DNA of 15,227 nt, taken from NCBI GenBank assembly GCA_030740295.1, contig JASLXP010001300.1:1-15227 (forward strand), read 5' to 3'. The notes below the pieces were generated by a model, which saw only the letters and a list, made by a program, of their open reading frames with translations, ran no database searches and was not told the origin of the DNA. The stretch comes from Planctomycetota bacterium (GTDB taxonomy: Bacteria > Planctomycetota > PUPC01 > JACPCR01). Position 1 is the first letter of the stretch. The number at the start of each line of letters is the position of its first letter. Positions 12,351 through 15,227 of the stretch are shown one piece after another. A program made the translations under genes and the position numbers.

Positions 12351-15227
12351 ATGCAACGCATACTCCCGCTGATTATCCCTGCGATTCTGTTGACAGCGCA
12401 GGCCGTCAATTCTGAAACGCCGTTCATCCTTGAAGCAAAGGACGCCGAAATACAGAAGCGCAAATCCAATCTGCTCTTCGTTCCTTTCGTGAAATCCAAG
12501 CTGCAACTGGATGGCAAACTGTCCGAGCGGTTCTGGAAGAAGGCGGCCATCGTCAAAGACTGGAAAGACTACCCTTCCGGCGCTCCTTCGATCTACAGGG
12601 CTGAATTGCGCGTCGCCACAGATTCACAAAACATCCTCGTGGGCTTCACCCGTTTTATGGATGGGCCCAAAAAGGACCAATTCAAGAAGCCAAAGAAGGG
12701 GGGAGACGAATATGGCGCGAGTATTCTGGAGTTGTTCCTCGATCCTTCGGGTGCAGGCAAACATAAATTTCAATGCTGCACCAGCCCGACCGGAATTCGT
12801 TACGACGGCCTCAACAGCGACAAGAAATGGAACGGTCAATGGAAGAGCGCCGGGATCATCGAGGACGACCAATGGACGGTGGAGGCGATTCTGCCGCTCT
12901 CTGATTTTGGTGTGAAATCGCTCTCTCCGAACCAGCGGTGGGAAGGCAATTTCGCGTTCGTTCTCACGGGTGACATTCACAATTCCTGGACAGGTAAGTG
13001 GGGCTCGCCCGGCAGCGATTACGGCACGCTTTTCTTCGGATCGGAAAAAGAATACGCCAAGACCATTAAACCGAGCATCAAGCTCTGGCTGGATCGTGAG
13101 GTCTATGATGTGCGTGATACGACAGCCGTGGCGTTGGCCCGCATCGGCGGAATGCGTGTTGTGCCGAAAGGTCTGGAACTTCAGGTGAAAGTCTCGGATT
13201 CACAGAATCAGCAGGTATTGACTGAGACAACACCGCTCACAGGCCACGCAACGGATTTCACCCTGAACACCAAGCGCCTCTCGACTGGCAGCTATCGACT
13301 CGAAGTGAGCATTCTGCGTGACGGTGAAATCCTCGCTTCGGCCAAACGAGAATTCAAGAAAGAGAAGCGGACCTTTATACCGGACGGAGCGAAATCCGGA
13401 CGTATTACGTTGACTCTGAAGCCAGACCGAAGCGCGGGGGGCGCATCCTGGCCGGTTTCTCCGGGAGTGGCTTTCGCTCAGGGCGTTCTGGATTCTACGG
13501 ACAATGTCCGGCTGCTCGGCCCCGATGGGAAAGAGATGCTCTGCCAGGCAGCAGCGAGGTCTCGCTGGAATCGGAATGGATCGATCCAGTGGCTGGGGCT
13601 CGAGTTTGTTCCAAAGGTAGAGGCGAGTGAACAGAGATTCACGCTCGAATTTGGGCCTGACGTCAAACGCGCTGCGCAAAGCCCTCTCAAATGCAGCGAG
13701 ACGGCCAAAGCGGTCACCGTCGACACCGGCCCGATCCGATTCGAGATCGGCCGAAAACCATTCAGTCTCCTGAACAACGTGTTTCTGGATCAGAATAAGA
13801 ACGGCCAGTTTGAGGCGAATGAAAAAGTCGTGGATGCCGCGGCAAACGGCGGGGCCTACCTGGTCGATCAAGAGGGCAACATTTATGAAGTCGCAGGCGA
13901 CCGTGATGCGGAAGTCATCGTCGAGGAGAACGGCCCCGTCCGAACGACCATTCTCTGCAAAGGCTGGTATGTGAAGAAGGGAACTTCCGGAAAACGCACA
14001 TCGTGCGAGCTGCCCACCGACCGGCTGTGTCAGTTCTCGTTCCGGCTGTCAGCCTTCTCCGGGCAGGCATTGCTCAAGCTCTCGACGACGACGGTTCTTA
14101 CTTACGATTCGACGAAGGTCCGCCTGAAAGATCTGTCATTGACGCTCCGTCCGTCAGGTACGCAGAGAGTCACTCTCGGCAGCTCAGGAAGGAGTTTTCA
14201 TTGGGATGAGGCGCGCCTGAAGAAGAACCCGCATCTGCTTGTCCACCGTTTTGATCAGAGCATCGAAGACGACTGGAATCAGCGGGGCCGCGCCGATGGC
14301 TGGCTCGAAACGTCATCAGCCAGAGCCCGGATGCGTCTGGCCGTACGCAATTTCTGGAAACTCTTTCCAAAAGAAATCGAATGGAAGGACGGCTCTCTGA
14401 ATCTGCACATCTGGCCCGCGCACGGCCAGCAGACATTCGGCCTCTTCGACCAGCTCAAGTGGCAGAACATCTACAAGCTCTGGTATTGCCACCAGGGGGA
14501 TGAGCTCGATTTCCAGTTCCCCCCTGAATACAAGGCAACCCTCGATAAAGAACTGGAGCGATCTCCGGCAGCATTCGGCGGCTACTACAAGGCCATGGAG
14601 TATTCGAACGCGCAAGGGCTGGCGATCCATAATGATCTCGTCCTCGATTTCAGTGCGACGGCCGATACCGCCACTGGGGGCAAGACCCTGAGCCACCTGG
14701 CCGATGTGGATCCCATTCCTGCTGCAGACCCGGCATACACCTGCGCCACCGGCGTCTTCGGGCCCATGCTGCACGCGGATACACAGGCCTTCCCAGAGCT
14801 CGAGAAGAGCCTCGAGCTTGGTTACCGCTCGCTGTCCACCCGGACTCAGCCGAACGATGAGTATGGCATGTTCATCTATGGAGGCGCGCATACCTACTGG
14901 TACTACTACATGAATCCAGTCCGGGCCGGCATCCACCGGGTCTGGATCAACGGTCACTACTCCATCGGCCGGATGCCCATCGTCCAGTTCGTCCGGACCG
15001 GTGACCCCTACTACCTCCAATGGGGGCGCAACTTTTCAGCCAATCTGCGCGATATCGGAATGGTCCACTATATCTCTGAAGAAAGACGATTCCGTTACCA
15101 CAATCTGGGAGCGATGTATCACTGCAAAGGATTTGCTCCGTGGGCGGGCGATTCACATGTCTCCGCGCACCCGGTCTCCACCGACTGGCTGATCTATTAC
15201 TACTACATCACCGGGGACCGGCGCAGC
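12351..15227 (+). CDS. secreted CBM9-like / RIFT-barrel / YetA (exo-rhamnogalacturonan lyase)-like protein, 5' part
   Basis: The frame is open without a stop from ATG 12351 to the window end (959 codons; 3' end missing). Residues 1-18 are a signal peptide (R3, hydrophobic core, AQA before V19), so the product is exported. Residues about 49-235 resemble a CBM9-like domain (KLQLDGKLSERFWKKA; ELRVATDSQNILVGFT; LELFLDPSG; WTVEAILPLSDFG). After a beta linker, about 360-650 resembles the RIFT-barrel of YetA/PcRGLX-type proteins (SWPVSPGVAFAQGVL from 366; GSIQWLGLEF), with an EF-hand-like loop DQNKNGQFEANE at 480-491. The region from about 700 on resembles the helical core, ending in AHPVSTDWLIYYYYITGD, similar to HTWxEGLxxYYxLTGD of that family. 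Characterised relatives release sugars from rhamnogalacturonan-type pectin; the substrate here is inferred only. AGGAG lies 9 bases before the ATG. Confidence 0.78.
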   Translation, partial: MQRILPLIIPAILLTAQAVNSETPFILEAKDAEIQKRKSNLLFVPFVKSKLQLDGKLSERFWKKAAIVKDWKDYPSGAPSIYRAELRVATDSQNILVGFTRFMDGPKKDQFKKPKKGGDEYGASILELFLDPSGAGKHKFQCCTSPTGIRYDGLNSDKKWNGQWKSAGIIEDDQWTVEAILPLSDFGVKSLSPNQRWEGNFAFVLTGDIHNSWTGKWGSPGSDYGTLFFGSEKEYAKTIKPSIKLWLDREVYDVRDTTAVALARIGGMRVVPKGLELQVKVSDSQNQQVLTETTPLTGHATDFTLNTKRLSTGSYRLEVSILRDGEILASAKREFKKEKRTFIPDGAKSGRITLTLKPDRSAGGASWPVSPGVAFAQGVLDSTDNVRLLGPDGKEMLCQAAARSRWNRNGSIQWLGLEFVPKVEASEQRFTLEFGPDVKRAAQSPLKCSETAKAVTVDTGPIRFEIGRKPFSLLNNVFLDQNKNGQFEANEKVVDAAANGGAYLVDQEGNIYEVAGDRDAEVIVEENGPVRTTILCKGWYVKKGTSGKRTSCELPTDRLCQFSFRLSAFSGQALLKLSTTTVLTYDSTKVRLKDLSLTLRPSGTQRVTLGSSGRSFHWDEARLKKNPHLLVHRFDQSIEDDWNQRGRADGWLETSSARARMRLAVRNFWKLFPKEIEWKDGSLNLHIWPAHGQQTFGLFDQLKWQNIYKLWYCHQGDELDFQFPPEYKATLDKELERSPAAFGGYYKAMEYSNAQGLAIHNDLVLDFSATADTATGGKTLSHLADVDPIPAADPAYTCATGVFGPMLHADTQAFPELEKSLELGYRSLSTRTQPNDEYGMFIYGGAHTYWYYYMNPVRAGIHRVWINGHYSIGRMPIVQFVRTGDPYYLQWGRNFSANLRDIGMVHYISEERRFRYHNLGAMYHCKGFAPWAGDSHVSAHPVSTDWLIYYYYITGDRRS

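Noticed and set aside
13200..13871. 223-codon minus-strand open frame
   Set aside because: It lies wholly opposite the continuous secreted-protein frame that runs from 12351 to the window end.

Overview
The window looks like chromosomal DNA from an uncultured, moderately GC-rich, heterotrophic Gram-negative-type bacterium. The hints are a YfhO-like membrane protein, a kinase-like membrane protein, remnants of formylglycine-generating-enzyme and F5/8 type C (discoidin) domains, and a very large secreted CBM9/YetA-like carbohydrate-active protein. This combination is common in Planctomycetota, Sumerlaeota, Hydrogenedentota and similar lineages. No rRNA or phylogenetic marker is present, so the phylum is a guess. 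No tRNA, rRNA, CRISPR array, integrase or transposase gene was recognised.

Layout. (1) Positions 1-1489 hold the C-terminal end of a YfhO-type membrane protein, then an MscS-family mechanosensitive channel. (2) Positions 1574-4149 hold a Rep/UvrD/PcrA-type DNA helicase on the plus strand. It meets head-on, with stop codons 2 bp apart, a minus-strand protein of the L-2-amino-thiazoline-4-carboxylate hydrolase family whose C-terminal tail runs through a 41-bp-period tandem repeat. (3) Positions 4257-6702 hold a transmembrane Ser/Thr-kinase-like protein that has lost key catalytic residues (a predicted pseudokinase). Its 3' end overlaps, in another frame, a short relic of a formylglycine-generating-enzyme domain. 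(4) Positions 6703-9045 hold a polypyrimidine-rich leader and an SF1B (IGHMBP2/SMUBP-2-like) helicase with a DbpA-like RNA-binding domain at its N-terminus. (5) Positions 9046-11306 are a stretch on the opposite strand: an AT-rich nested inverted repeat, a broken discoidin-domain ORF, an M14-type zinc peptidase, and a carbohydrate-binding-module-like protein translationally coupled to it and driven by a good sigma70-type promoter. (6) At 11307-11360 a diverged second copy of the last 17 codons plus stop of the SF1B helicase reappears, followed by a small four-helix membrane protein (11435-11956). (7) Positions 12351-15227 hold the first 959 codons of a secreted protein with a CBM9-like domain, a RIFT-barrel and the start of a YetA/exo-rhamnogalacturonan-lyase-like catalytic region; it runs off the window.

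How it fits together. Apart from the two-gene minus-strand operon, the genes look like independent units rather than one pathway. The most interesting structure is the 2.26-kb opposite-strand segment bounded by two 91%-identical copies of the helicase 3' end. This is what would be expected if a cassette had been inserted at the 3' end of a protein-coding gene, replacing that end and displacing the old one, although no recombinase gene lies inside. Several gene ends here (the hydrolase tail, the kinase tail, the discoidin ORF) also show breakage or junction with non-coding repeat DNA, so the region appears to have been rearranged repeatedly. No clear new defence or biosynthetic system was found.
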